From a bacterium 336/3 (GTDB lineage Bacteria > Bacteroidota > Bacteroidia > Cytophagales > Thermonemataceae), in contig LJIE01000001.1 in the NCBI GenBank assembly GCA_001281695.1, forward strand, positions 1,130,586-1,194,585: a DNA stretch of 64,000 nucleotides, written 5' to 3'. Below the pieces are notes generated by a model, which saw only the letters and a program-made list of their open reading frames with translations, had not been told where the DNA came from and did no database searches. Numbering within the stretch: the stretch's first letter is position 1; every line of letters begins with the position of its first letter. Below, piece by piece: positions 1 through 8,834 of the stretch. A program made the position numbers and the translations under genes.

Positions 1-635
1 ATTTTTTACTTAATAAACCACTTGAAAGTCCTATACAAATAGAAGAGTACAATAATTTGCCTACTCTCAAAGATACTGATACAGAGATAAGTAAGAGAGA
101 AGAGCTTTCCAAACTTGCTACAGCCACACAAGTAAATAATGAGGTAACAGCTCTTTCCAAAGCGTATTTAGTACCGAAGGTAAATATTTTTGCAGATTTG
201 GGTTCACAAGGCTTTCAGTGGAAATTCAATGATAAAACTCGTTATTATTTTGCAGGAATCAGCTTAGAATGGAACTTATTTGCTTCTGGTAGGAACCTCC
301 AAAAAATTAAACAAAATGAATTGGATGGAAAAGTTTTGGTATCTCAAATCAATCATACCAATAGCCAATTACAATTACAGGCTCAAACATCTATTAATAC
401 ATTTAAAAGCTCTGTAGCATTATATGAGTCAAATATGGCTCAACAAAAAACAGCTATTCAATATTACAACGACATGCTTAAACTCTATAAAGAAGGGCAA
501 GCTTTATACATAGAGCTCTTAGATGCTCAAAACCAGTACATCAGTACACAATTACAAACCAATATTGCTCTTTTTGATACTTGGATGAAATATGCAGAAG
601 TAGAAAGAGCCAATGCTTCCTTCAATATTGAATAA
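1..635 (+). CDS. TolC-family outer membrane efflux protein (5' end missing)
   Basis: The reading frame is open from base 3, so the gene enters from the left edge and only its C-terminal part (about 210 residues) is present. The visible part has the long amphipathic helices and Asn/Gln-rich segments of the TolC/OEP family, with the phrase GISLEWNLFASGRN typical of the second repeat and a conserved LYKEGQALYIELLDAQNQ helix. The family forms the outer-membrane duct of tripartite efflux pumps. It is followed by an adaptor and an RND pump on the same strand, the normal order for such an operon. The TTG at 57 is internal and should not be taken as the start. The substrate cannot be told. Confidence 0.88.
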   Translation, partial: FLLNKPLESPIQIEEYNNLPTLKDTDTEISKREELSKLATATQVNNEVTALSKAYLVPKVNIFADLGSQGFQWKFNDKTRYYFAGISLEWNLFASGRNLQKIKQNELDGKVLVSQINHTNSQLQLQAQTSINTFKSSVALYESNMAQQKTAIQYYNDMLKLYKEGQALYIELLDAQNQYISTQLQTNIALFDTWMKYAEVERANASFNIE

Positions 636-654
636 TCTTAACCAGTTATACACC

Positions 655-1698
655 ATGAAAAATACTTTGATTTTGCTATCAGGCTTACTACTAGTTGCTT
701 GTGGCTCTAAAAAAACAGAAAAAAATCCTTTCCCTGCAAACAACGAAGCAATTGCTGTAAAAGTAGCAGATGTTCAATCGCTTGAAAATGGTAAAATTAT
801 TCAAGCAACAGGGCTTGTAACCACAGAAAATGAAGCTCGCTATTCTTTTAAAATTGGAGGAATTATTGAGTCTATGAATGTAGATGAAGGGCAACATTTT
901 AGAAGAGGGCAATTGCTTGCCACACTTAAAATCACTGAAATAAACTCACAATTACAACAAGCTCAACTGGGTTACGAAAAAGCTCAAAGAGATTTTACAA
1001 GAGCCTCAAATCTGTACAATGACAGTGTAGCCACCTTAGAGCAATTCCAAAATGCAAAAACAGCTATGGATATTGCCAAAAAGAATATAGATGTGGTTTC
1101 TTTTAACCAAAATTATGCAGCTATTTATGCTTTAGCAGATGGTTTTGTTACAAAACAAATGGCTCATACAGGAGAAGTTGTAGGAGCAGGAACGCCTATT
1201 TTTATGATTAATGAAAACAATGCCAATAAAGATTGGGTACTTAAAGTAGGTGTTACAGATAAACAATGGGCAAATATTCAGGAAAACCAGCAGGCTCAAG
1301 TAACCTTAGATGCTTTCCCTGATAAGACATTTCAGGCTACAGTATTTCGTAAATCGCAGGCAGCAGACCAAGTAAGTGGATCTTTTCAGATAGAATTAAA
1401 ATTACAATTAGACACTGAAAAATTGGCTGTGGGTATGTTCGGAAAAGCTACTATCGTTCCTACCATCAAAACAAACCAAGTAGCCATTCCTTATGATGCT
1501 CTCATTGAAGCAGAAGGCAATAAAGGCTACGTTTTTGCTCCTGTGTCCAATACACAAGTCAAAAAAATACCTGTTTTGATAGCTTCTTTCGATAAAAACC
1601 AAGTTTATGTAGAAAAAGGCTTGGAAGGTGTGGGGCAAGTAGTAGTATCGAATAGTGCTTTCTTAAACGAAAAATCTACTATCAAAATCGTCAAATAA
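655..1698 (+). CDS. RND efflux periplasmic adaptor (membrane fusion protein), lipoprotein
   Basis: The protein bridges the RND pump and the TolC duct in the periplasm. The start at 655 gives a lipoprotein signal, MKNTLILLSGLLLVACGS, with the acylated Cys at residue 16; a start at 613 would put 14 extra residues before it and is unlikely. The barrel-sandwich (lipoyl-like) half-motifs flank a helical hairpin: FKIGGIIESMNVDEGQHF before it and YALADGFVTKQMAHTGEVV after it, followed by beta-barrel and membrane-proximal domains. It lies 19 bases after the TolC gene and 8 bases before the pump gene, so one operon is almost certain. The HlyD/AcrA-type family call is firm; the substrate is unknown. 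Confidence 0.93.
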   Translation: MKNTLILLSGLLLVACGSKKTEKNPFPANNEAIAVKVADVQSLENGKIIQATGLVTTENEARYSFKIGGIIESMNVDEGQHFRRGQLLATLKITEINSQLQQAQLGYEKAQRDFTRASNLYNDSVATLEQFQNAKTAMDIAKKNIDVVSFNQNYAAIYALADGFVTKQMAHTGEVVGAGTPIFMINENNANKDWVLKVGVTDKQWANIQENQQAQVTLDAFPDKTFQATVFRKSQAADQVSGSFQIELKLQLDTEKLAVGMFGKATIVPTIKTNQVAIPYDALIEAEGNKGYVFAPVSNTQVKKIPVLIASFDKNQVYVEKGLEGVGQVVVSNSAFLNEKSTIKIVK

Positions 1699-1706
1699 TT
1701 ACTTCC

Positions 1707-4700
1707 ATGAAAATCACAGAATATTCCGTAAAAAATTATCAGTTTACCCTCATCATGTTTGTGATGGTAGCTGTATTGGGAGTGGTTACTTTGCTTACCA
1801 TGCCTCGTGCCGAAGACCCTGAAATCAATCCTCCACAGTTTCCAATTATTGCAATTTACCCTGGTACAAGCCCTAAAGATATGGAGGAACTTGTGGTAAA
1901 GCCCATTGAAAAGAAAATATACGAACTTGAAAATATTGATAAAGTACTAACTACCATCGAAAATGGTTTAGCCATTATGCGTGTAGAGTTTAAGTATGGA
2001 GTGAATGTAGATAATAAATATCAGGAGGTTATCAGAGAAGTAAATGGACTTAGGAGCAGTTTGCCAAAAGATTTATATAGCCTTGAGGTCAGAAGAGTGG
2101 ACCCTTCGGATGTGAATATTTTGCAGGTAGCATTCGTTTCTGAAAATGCTTCATACAAAACACTCAAAGAACAAGCAGATATTCTCAAAGAAAAACTTGA
2201 AAAAATAACAGATTTAAAAGATATCGAATATTCTGGAGCTCCAGAAGAAGTAATAAGAGTAGATGTTCAGTTGGATAAATTGGCTCAATTACGTATTCCT
2301 TTGAATGCAGTAGTGGGTAGTTTGCAAAGTGAAGATGCCAATATCCCTGGGGGCAATGTGAATATGGGTACAAAAACTTTCAATGTTAAAACAAGTGGAA
2401 AATTTAAAGACCTTGAAGACATTGCTTCTACAGTTGTCTATAATGCAGGGGGTAAAATAGTACTTTTGAAAGATATAGCTGTTATTGGCTATAAATATGA
2501 AACAGAAAAACACATTACACGCATCAATGGGTACAGATGTATTTTGCTCAATGCTGCTCAAAAGCAAGGTGCTAATATCTCCAAAACCAAAGAAGCATTT
2601 AATCCTGTTTTAGCAGAATTTGAAAAAAGTCTGCCTAAAAATATCCAAATGGTCAAAAACTTTGACCAAGCAGATAATGTATCACAGCGTTTGGGTGGAT
2701 TGAGTTTTGACTTTACATTAGCTATCTTGTTGGTAATGATTACTTTGCTTCCATTAGGAACAAGAGCTTCAATTATTGTTATGATTTCAATACCTTTGTC
2801 ACTTGCCTTGGGGCTTGTTGGGTTGAATGCTTTAGGTTATTCGCTAAACCAGTTGAGTATTGTGGGTTTGGTTGTAGCCTTAGGCTTACTTGTAGATGAT
2901 AGCATTGTGGTAGTTGAAAACATTGAAAGATGGCTCAGAGATGGTTATTCTAAAAAAGAAGCAGCTATACAGGCCACTAAACAAATTGGATTGGCAGTTT
3001 TAGGTTGTACAGCTACACTCATTATTGCTTTTTTACCTCTTATCTTTTTACCTGGGGGACCAGGAGAGTTTATCAGAGGTTTGCCAATGGCTGTCATTAC
3101 CAGCGTATTTGCATCTATGATTGTTTCTTTGACTGTTGTACCTTTCTTGGGTAGTGCTTTACTTAAAAATCATCATAATCCTGAAGGCAATATCTTCTTG
3201 AGATTTTTGAAAAAAGGAATTAGTGCAACTTACTCAAAACTGATGGTTAGAGCATTAAAACGCCCTGTTATTACACTTTTAGTTGGTTTGGGTTTATTTG
3301 TAGGTTCACTTATGTTATTTCCTGTAATTGGTTTTAGATTGTTTCCAACATCAGAGAAACCCATCTTTTTAGTCAATATCAAAATGCCTTTACAAACTAA
3401 TTTGCAAGAAAACAATAGAATTACAGGGCTTGTAGAAGATGTTTTGAAGAAAAATACTGAAGTTAAGTTTTTCACTGCCAATATCGGTAAAGGGAATCCA
3501 CAAATTTATTATAATATTGTTCAACAAGAAGAAAAAACAGATTTTGCTCAGATATTTGTTCAGTTGGATAACCATACAAAACCTACAGATAAAAAACGCA
3601 TTATTGAGGGTTTAAGGCAACAATTTGTAGAATTTCCTTATGCTAAAGTCGAAATCAAAGACTTTGAACAAGGTCCTCCTATTGAAGCACCTATTTCTAT
3701 CAGAATGTTCGGAGATAATTTGGATACACTCAGAAAATTATCTTTCCAAGTAGAAAGTATTATTCGAGGCAATAAGGGGACAATTTATGTCAATAACGAA
3801 CTCAACGTTCTCAAAACAGATATTAAAGTAAAAATTAATAAAGAAAAAGCGAGAACTCTTGGTATCATGACTGCCGATATAGATAGAACCATCAGGCTTG
3901 CAGTGGCTGGGATAGAAGTAGGTAATTATTCTGATGAACAAGGAGATGATTATAAGGTGGTTGTCAATGCTCCACGAGAAAAAGTAGTTACTTTGGATGT
4001 TTTTAATAATTTATTTGTAAATAATACATCAGGAACACCCATTCAATTGAGCCAAATGGCTGAAATAACTTTCGAGACTTCACCAACCAGCATCAATCAC
4101 TTCAATAAAAATAGATTTGCTAAAGTTACAGCTTATACACAAAAAAATGTGTTAGCCAATCAGGTAGTCAAAGAAATCGTACCCAAATTAGACTCTTTGA
4201 AACTTCCTAAAGGTTACTATTATAAATTGGCAGGAGAAGCAGAAAGTGAAGGAGATGCCTTTGGTGGAGGTTTTATGTCTGTTATTCTCATTACAGTATT
4301 TTTATTCATAGCCGTTCTGATTTTGCAATTTAAAACATTCAAAGGGACATTGATTGTACTTTCTGTGATACCACTAGGTATTGTGGGTGGTGTTTCGGCT
4401 CTGTTTTTGGCAGGTGAACCACTCTCGTTTGTAGCAATTATTGGTTTTATTGGACTGGCTGGTGTAGAAGTTAAAAACTCTATTTTACTTGTAGATTTTA
4501 CAAATCAATTACGTCAAGAAGGTTTAGGACTAAATGAAGCCATCGAGAAAGCAGGAGAAATCAGGTTTTTACCTATAATACTTACTTCATTGACAGCTAT
4601 TGGAGGTCTTTTACCACTTGCAGTCAATTCAAATCCATTGATTTCACCATTGGCGTTGGTTTTAATAGGTGGACTTATCAGTTCAACCATTCTTTCACGT

Positions 4701-4751
4701 ATTGTGACACCTGTGGTGTATAAATTATTACCTCCTTCTATCAACAGCTAA
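1707..4751 (+). CDS. RND-family efflux pump permease (HAE1/AcrB-like)
   Basis: This 1014-residue protein is the inner-membrane proton-driven pump of the tripartite system; AcrB-type pumps are usually 1020-1050 residues. It starts with one TM helix, then a large periplasmic loop, a block of TM helices, a second periplasmic loop and a second TM block. The paired aspartates of the proton relay are present in TM4 as GLLVDDSIVVVEN (D397, D398). The phrase GGPGEFIRGLPMAV and the second-half GFIGLAGVEVKNSILLVDF are family hallmarks. The sequence is closer to hydrophobe/multidrug pumps than to CusA metal pumps, judged by eye only. A strong terminator follows the stop codon. Confidence 0.95.
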   Translation: MKITEYSVKNYQFTLIMFVMVAVLGVVTLLTMPRAEDPEINPPQFPIIAIYPGTSPKDMEELVVKPIEKKIYELENIDKVLTTIENGLAIMRVEFKYGVNVDNKYQEVIREVNGLRSSLPKDLYSLEVRRVDPSDVNILQVAFVSENASYKTLKEQADILKEKLEKITDLKDIEYSGAPEEVIRVDVQLDKLAQLRIPLNAVVGSLQSEDANIPGGNVNMGTKTFNVKTSGKFKDLEDIASTVVYNAGGKIVLLKDIAVIGYKYETEKHITRINGYRCILLNAAQKQGANISKTKEAFNPVLAEFEKSLPKNIQMVKNFDQADNVSQRLGGLSFDFTLAILLVMITLLPLGTRASIIVMISIPLSLALGLVGLNALGYSLNQLSIVGLVVALGLLVDDSIVVVENIERWLRDGYSKKEAAIQATKQIGLAVLGCTATLIIAFLPLIFLPGGPGEFIRGLPMAVITSVFASMIVSLTVVPFLGSALLKNHHNPEGNIFLRFLKKGISATYSKLMVRALKRPVITLLVGLGLFVGSLMLFPVIGFRLFPTSEKPIFLVNIKMPLQTNLQENNRITGLVEDVLKKNTEVKFFTANIGKGNPQIYYNIVQQEEKTDFAQIFVQLDNHTKPTDKKRIIEGLRQQFVEFPYAKVEIKDFEQGPPIEAPISIRMFGDNLDTLRKLSFQVESIIRGNKGTIYVNNELNVLKTDIKVKINKEKARTLGIMTADIDRTIRLAVAGIEVGNYSDEQGDDYKVVVNAPREKVVTLDVFNNLFVNNTSGTPIQLSQMAEITFETSPTSINHFNKNRFAKVTAYTQKNVLANQVVKEIVPKLDSLKLPKGYYYKLAGEAESEGDAFGGGFMSVILITVFLFIAVLILQFKTFKGTLIVLSVIPLGIVGGVSALFLAGEPLSFVAIIGFIGLAGVEVKNSILLVDFTNQLRQEGLGLNEAIEKAGEIRFLPIILTSLTAIGGLLPLAVNSNPLISPLALVLIGGLISSTILSRIVTPVVYKLLPPSINS

Positions 4752-4772
4752 GATTAAAGAGGTTAGAATGCA

Positions 4773-4799
4773 AAAGGGTAGCAGAAGCTACCCTTTTTT
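4773..4799 (+). terminator. Rho-independent terminator of the RND efflux operon
   Basis: A perfect 10-bp stem, AAAGGGTAGC / GCTACCCTTT (4773-4782 and 4787-4796), with a 4-base loop AGAA, runs into a T tract. It sits 21 bases after the pump stop codon and ends the efflux operon. Confidence 0.9.
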
Positions 4800-4828
4800 G
4801 TTTGATTCAATTTGTTTATAATTGATCT

Positions 4829-4836
4829 TATCTTTG
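4829..4836 (+). promoter_or_regulatory. Bacteroidota -7 promoter element TATCTTTG
   Basis: TATCTTTG matches the primary-sigma consensus TAnnTTTG of Bacteroidota and lies 23 bases before the ATG at 4860. TTTG tetramers at 4801 and 4811 are the nearest -33 candidates, but their spacings (24 and 14) are off the usual value of about 19-20. Confidence 0.55.
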
Positions 4837-4859
4837 TAGAAGGTTTGAACAAGCTTAAA

Positions 4860-5453
4860 ATGAAAAAAATAATTTTAACAATATGTGTGTGTATTTTTGG
4901 AGTTTTATTGAACTTAGTTTTTGCTCAGTCCAAAAAAACACTCAGTCCTGATAAATTTGAAGCTTTCTTAAAAGAGTTTCTCTCTAAAACTTATTCTGAG
5001 AAAAAATTTGATAGCCTTTTTTATGTGTCGTCCCCAATAGTGATGAATTTCACTGATAAAAAACTTGGATTTGGAAGGTTTTGGAATATGGGTGTGTATT
5101 GCAATTTATACAAATCTGGTAGTTTTGGTTATAGTTTTCATGATAGCTATTTTGGTGAAATTCAACCTAATATAGTAAAATTGAGAGTTTTTGCTAACGA
5201 AGAACCTACAAATGGATTTTGTGAAGAAGCAACCTCACCTGATGGAATATACTATCAAACAGTTGAAGACTTCCCTCAAGATTGGGACATGGAAAAATCT
5301 AAACCCATTCCAACATCTGCTAAACTCAAGAAACTGAACAAAAAAGTAGTTTATATCCAAACAGAAAAATGGATAAAAAAGACACTCTATTTTGTTCAAT
5401 CAGGGAATAAGTGGTTCTTAATTTACATAGATGATTGTGATTGCAGTGCCTGA
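4860..5453 (+). CDS. Secreted protein of unknown function
   Basis: About 197 residues from the ATG at 4860. That start gives a standard signal peptide (MKKIILTICVCIFGVLLNLVFA, cleavage before Gln); the longer frame from 4812 would bury it and overlap the likely promoter. The mature part has a helical beginning (LSPDKFEAFLKEFLSKTYSEKKFDSLFY) followed by an apparent beta-rich domain with Cys residues, ending DDCDCSA. I do not recognise the family. It looks monocistronic: a terminator and promoter-like site lie upstream, and the next gene converges on it. Confidence 0.7.
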   Translation: MKKIILTICVCIFGVLLNLVFAQSKKTLSPDKFEAFLKEFLSKTYSEKKFDSLFYVSSPIVMNFTDKKLGFGRFWNMGVYCNLYKSGSFGYSFHDSYFGEIQPNIVKLRVFANEEPTNGFCEEATSPDGIYYQTVEDFPQDWDMEKSKPIPTSAKLKKLNKKVVYIQTEKWIKKTLYFVQSGNKWFLIYIDDCDCSA

Positions 5454-5508
5454 GGTAAAATGGAATAAATTCTAAGGTAAAAAACAATATACAATTGAAT
5501 AGTTTTTC

Positions 5509-6780
5509 TTACTTACTACCTGCCACTATCTCCATTAAATCTTGTTTCTGATAATGTTTTTGAGCCATTTCCAAAATATGTTCAGGCGTAACAGCTTCGA
5601 TAGTTTCTAAGTATTTTTCGTAAAAACTATAACTAATTTGGTGTAAATGAATCTCTTTAAACAAATCCATTTGTGAAAAAGCTGTTGTAATGCCTGATGC
5701 AAAAGAACCAGCCATATAATTTTTAACTCTTTCAAGCTCTTCAAGGCTCACTTTTTCATTTTGTAAAATCTCTATTTCCTTGTAAATTTCGGTGAGTGTG
5801 TTTTGACTAAATTCAGCTTTTACATCTGTTCCAATACCCACAAAAGAGGCATTTCTTAGATTTTGAAGGCTACTAAAAATACCATACGTATAGCCTTTCT
5901 CTTCTCTGATATTTTGCATAAGTCTTGAACCAAAATATCCACCCAAAATGGTATTCATGACAGCCAGTTTAAAATAATCAAGATTGTGTTTGTTGATAAT
6001 ATGTTTGCCTACTCTAATTGTATTTTGCAGACTGCCGGCTTTTTCTACAAAAATCGTTTCAGAACGAATAGGGCTGATTTCAAAAGAGGGTTTTTGAATA
6101 GTCTTTGGAGTATATTTACCAAAATAAGTATCTAAAACTTTCAAAACAGAGTCATCAAAATAACCTGAAACCAAAATTTCTAAAGAAGCATTTTGAATAT
6201 AATTGCTATAAAATTCTTGTAAAACATTGATGTTAATTTGCTCAATTTCTTCAATTTCAAGACTTTTTCCATAAGGATGTTTATCTCCAAAAAGAGCTTT
6301 TCTAAAGGCTCTCCCTGCCAGATAAGTTGTTTTCTGAAAATTGATTTGTAGCTCTTGTGATTGTCTTCTTTTTAAAATTTCAAGTTCTGATTCTGGAAAT
6401 GTAGGCTCAAAAAGCATTTCGGCAATCATAGGCACTACTTCCGAAACAAAGCGAGTAGGACAATACAAAATAACTTCTGCTTGATCAAAATGATTGCTGA
6501 TTTCTAAAAATGCTCCATATTGGTCTATATCAGCACTAATTTGGTTAGAATTTCTATTTTTTGTGCCTTCTTGAAGCATTTTGAGTGTAAAAAAAGCCTG
6601 CCCGTTGAGTCTGTTATAAAAGTTTCCAGCCTCCAAAAGCCATTCTATACGTACAAGTTCTTGTTCTCCTAATGGCAATGTATAAATAGTATTTTGGTTG
6701 GAGAGTGTAGTTTTATTTGTTCGGATGATATTGATTTCCTTGATTTTATGAAATTCAGGAGCTTGAGTTCTGTCGAGCAT
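5509..6780 (-). CDS. M16 (insulinase-like) peptidase family protein lacking the zinc motif
   Basis: 423 residues, matching a two-domain M16B subunit. The C-terminal half carries the M16 signature MQNIREEKGYTYGIFSS, including the conserved Arg and Tyr that bind substrate in partner subunits. The first domain should hold the inverted zinc motif HxxEH; at the equivalent place it reads FFTLKMLQEGTKNR, with no His pair and no catalytic Glu arrangement. The protein is therefore probably the non-catalytic subunit of a heterodimer, as in mitochondrial MPP-alpha-like pairs. No signal peptide is visible. The catalytic partner is usually adjacent in Bacteroidota but is not in this window. Confidence 0.85.
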   Translation of the reverse strand: MLDRTQAPEFHKIKEINIIRTNKTTLSNQNTIYTLPLGEQELVRIEWLLEAGNFYNRLNGQAFFTLKMLQEGTKNRNSNQISADIDQYGAFLEISNHFDQAEVILYCPTRFVSEVVPMIAEMLFEPTFPESELEILKRRQSQELQINFQKTTYLAGRAFRKALFGDKHPYGKSLEIEEIEQININVLQEFYSNYIQNASLEILVSGYFDDSVLKVLDTYFGKYTPKTIQKPSFEISPIRSETIFVEKAGSLQNTIRVGKHIINKHNLDYFKLAVMNTILGGYFGSRLMQNIREEKGYTYGIFSSLQNLRNASFVGIGTDVKAEFSQNTLTEIYKEIEILQNEKVSLEELERVKNYMAGSFASGITTAFSQMDLFKEIHLHQISYSFYEKYLETIEAVTPEHILEMAQKHYQKQDLMEIVAGSK

Positions 6781-6860
6781 AGAAAATTATTTACAAAACG
6801 ATAATGATTGTATGATTTTTAAGCAAAACTGCTTAATTTTATTGCATAAATCTCAAATAT

Positions 6861-8816
6861 ATGAAAAAATTACTTTTTTGCTACTTTTTTTTGTTGTTAA
6901 ACCTATCAATGTTTGCACAAAAACGCCAGTTTAAGGAAGCTGAAGTACACTTCCAGTATGAAGAGTATAATTTAGCAATCCCTTTGTATGAAGCTTATTT
7001 ACGAGAAGAGCCTGATGGTAAAAATGCTTTAGAAGCTAATTATAAATTAGGTGTTTGCCATCTAAATACTTCACAAAGAGGAAAAACTTTACCTTATTTA
7101 GAGTATGTATATAATAAGAACCCACAATATAATAAGAATTTAACTTATTACTTGGCTCAAGGCTACCATATTCAACATCAATGGGATAAAGCTGAGCAAT
7201 TTTATAAAATGGTTACAAAAGAAAGTGAGTGGTTTAAAGAAGTACCAAAACATTTGGAAGAATGTAGCTTTGGTAGAAGCTATATGAAAAATCCTAAAAG
7301 AATTACCATTGAAAATTTAGGTGATATAGTAAACTCTGCTCACGCAGAGTATGTACCAGCTATTTCTGATGATGAAAATGTTTTAATTTTCACTGCTCGA
7401 AGACCCAATACCACAGGTGGAGGTAAAGACCCTGAAGACCAAGAATATTTTGAAGATATTTATTATTGTGAGAAAAAAGATGATAAATGGTCTGAACCCA
7501 AAAGTATGCCCAGACCCATTAATTCTAATTCGCATGATGCTTGTATAGCTCTTTCTCCTGATGGAAAAACACTGTTTGTTTATAAAACAGGTGGGGGTAA
7601 AGAAAAATTAGGTGATATTTATTATTCCGAAAAGAAAACGGAAGGCTGGACAGACCCTAAAGATATGGGAAACAGAGTAAATTCTAAATATAGAGAGCCT
7701 TCTATTTCTATTACTCATGATGGAAAAACGATTTATTTCTCAAGTGATAGACCTAATGGTTTAGGAGGTTTGGATATTTATAAAAGCACTAAGAACGAAA
7801 AAGGAGAGTGGGGAGAGCCTGTTAATTTAGGACCAACCATCAATACACCCTATGATGAAGACAGTCCTTTTATTCATAATGAAACAACGTTGTATTTTAG
7901 CTCACAAGGGCATACCTCAATGGGTGGCTATGATATTTTTGTTACAAAATCAGAAAATAACCAGTGGGGCAAACCCGAAAATTTAGGCTATCCTATTAAT
8001 ACAGCCGATGATGATATTTATTATGTGGTTTCAAAAAATGAAGAAAGAGGCTATCTCTCTTCGGCAAGAGCAGGTGGTTTTGGAGAAAAAGATTTGTATG
8101 TGGTATATCTCAAAGATCCTAATACTCCTGTTGTAACCAACACAACTCCTACAACACCAACAAAGCCCGATGAGCCACAAAAGCCTAAATACAAGACTAT
8201 TGTAAAAGGAACAATCACAGATGCTAAAACAAAAGAAAAATTGGTAGCTGATATTGTATTAATTAGCCTGAAAGAAAATATCACTGAGCAAGAACTTGCT
8301 TCTAAAGAGCCTGTGGGCAAATACGAAACAGATAAACTTCCAACAGGTAAAGATTATCTGATTAATGTAAATAAAGAAGGTTACTTGTTTCATTCTCAGA
8401 GTTTTAAAATCCCTCCACAACCCGAAAAAGACCAAGAAATTATTGTAGATATAGAGCTTCTCAAGCTTTCAAAAGGTGAAAAAATCAATTTAACAGTATT
8501 TTATGATTTTGATAAAGACTTTTTACGCTTGGAGTCTAAACCTGAATTGGAGCGTTTAGTAGCATTCCTACAAAAATATCCAAAACTCAAAGTAGAAATA
8601 GCAGGACATACAGACGCCATTGGTACAGATCAAAAAAATCTGGGACTTTCTGATCGTAGGTCTCAATCAGTTGTTAGATATTTGATAGAACGTGGAATTG
8701 ACCCTAAAAGACTGGTTGCCAAAGGATATGGCGAAAGTAAACCCATTTCTACCAATGAAACAGATGAAGGCAGACAACTCAACAGACGTACCGAATGTGT
8801 AGTTTTGGAGTATTAA
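6861..8816 (+). CDS. TPR / PD40 / carboxypeptidase-regulatory / OmpA protein, PorE-like
   Basis: 651 residues with signal peptide MKKLLFCYFFLLLNLSMFA. Approximate domain order: TPR repeats 25-145, PD40 (WD40-like) propeller 150-420 with repeated units such as ISDDENVLIFTARRPN, YFSSDRPNGLGGLDIYKS and YFSSQGHTSMGGYDIF, a Thr/Pro linker near 425-445, a carboxypeptidase regulatory-like domain 447-530, and a C-terminal OmpA domain 540-651 with the peptidoglycan-binding phrase VEIAGHTDAIGTDQKNLGLSDRRSQ split by normal family spacing. The same architecture is known in PorE of the type IX secretion system, which anchors the machine to peptidoglycan. PorE is a lipoprotein and no lipobox is visible here, so a T9SS role is an inference. 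Confidence 0.85.
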   Translation: MKKLLFCYFFLLLNLSMFAQKRQFKEAEVHFQYEEYNLAIPLYEAYLREEPDGKNALEANYKLGVCHLNTSQRGKTLPYLEYVYNKNPQYNKNLTYYLAQGYHIQHQWDKAEQFYKMVTKESEWFKEVPKHLEECSFGRSYMKNPKRITIENLGDIVNSAHAEYVPAISDDENVLIFTARRPNTTGGGKDPEDQEYFEDIYYCEKKDDKWSEPKSMPRPINSNSHDACIALSPDGKTLFVYKTGGGKEKLGDIYYSEKKTEGWTDPKDMGNRVNSKYREPSISITHDGKTIYFSSDRPNGLGGLDIYKSTKNEKGEWGEPVNLGPTINTPYDEDSPFIHNETTLYFSSQGHTSMGGYDIFVTKSENNQWGKPENLGYPINTADDDIYYVVSKNEERGYLSSARAGGFGEKDLYVVYLKDPNTPVVTNTTPTTPTKPDEPQKPKYKTIVKGTITDAKTKEKLVADIVLISLKENITEQELASKEPVGKYETDKLPTGKDYLINVNKEGYLFHSQSFKIPPQPEKDQEIIVDIELLKLSKGEKINLTVFYDFDKDFLRLESKPELERLVAFLQKYPKLKVEIAGHTDAIGTDQKNLGLSDRRSQSVVRYLIERGIDPKRLVAKGYGESKPISTNETDEGRQLNRRTECVVLEY

Positions 8817-8834
8817 AGAAAAAAATATAAAACT

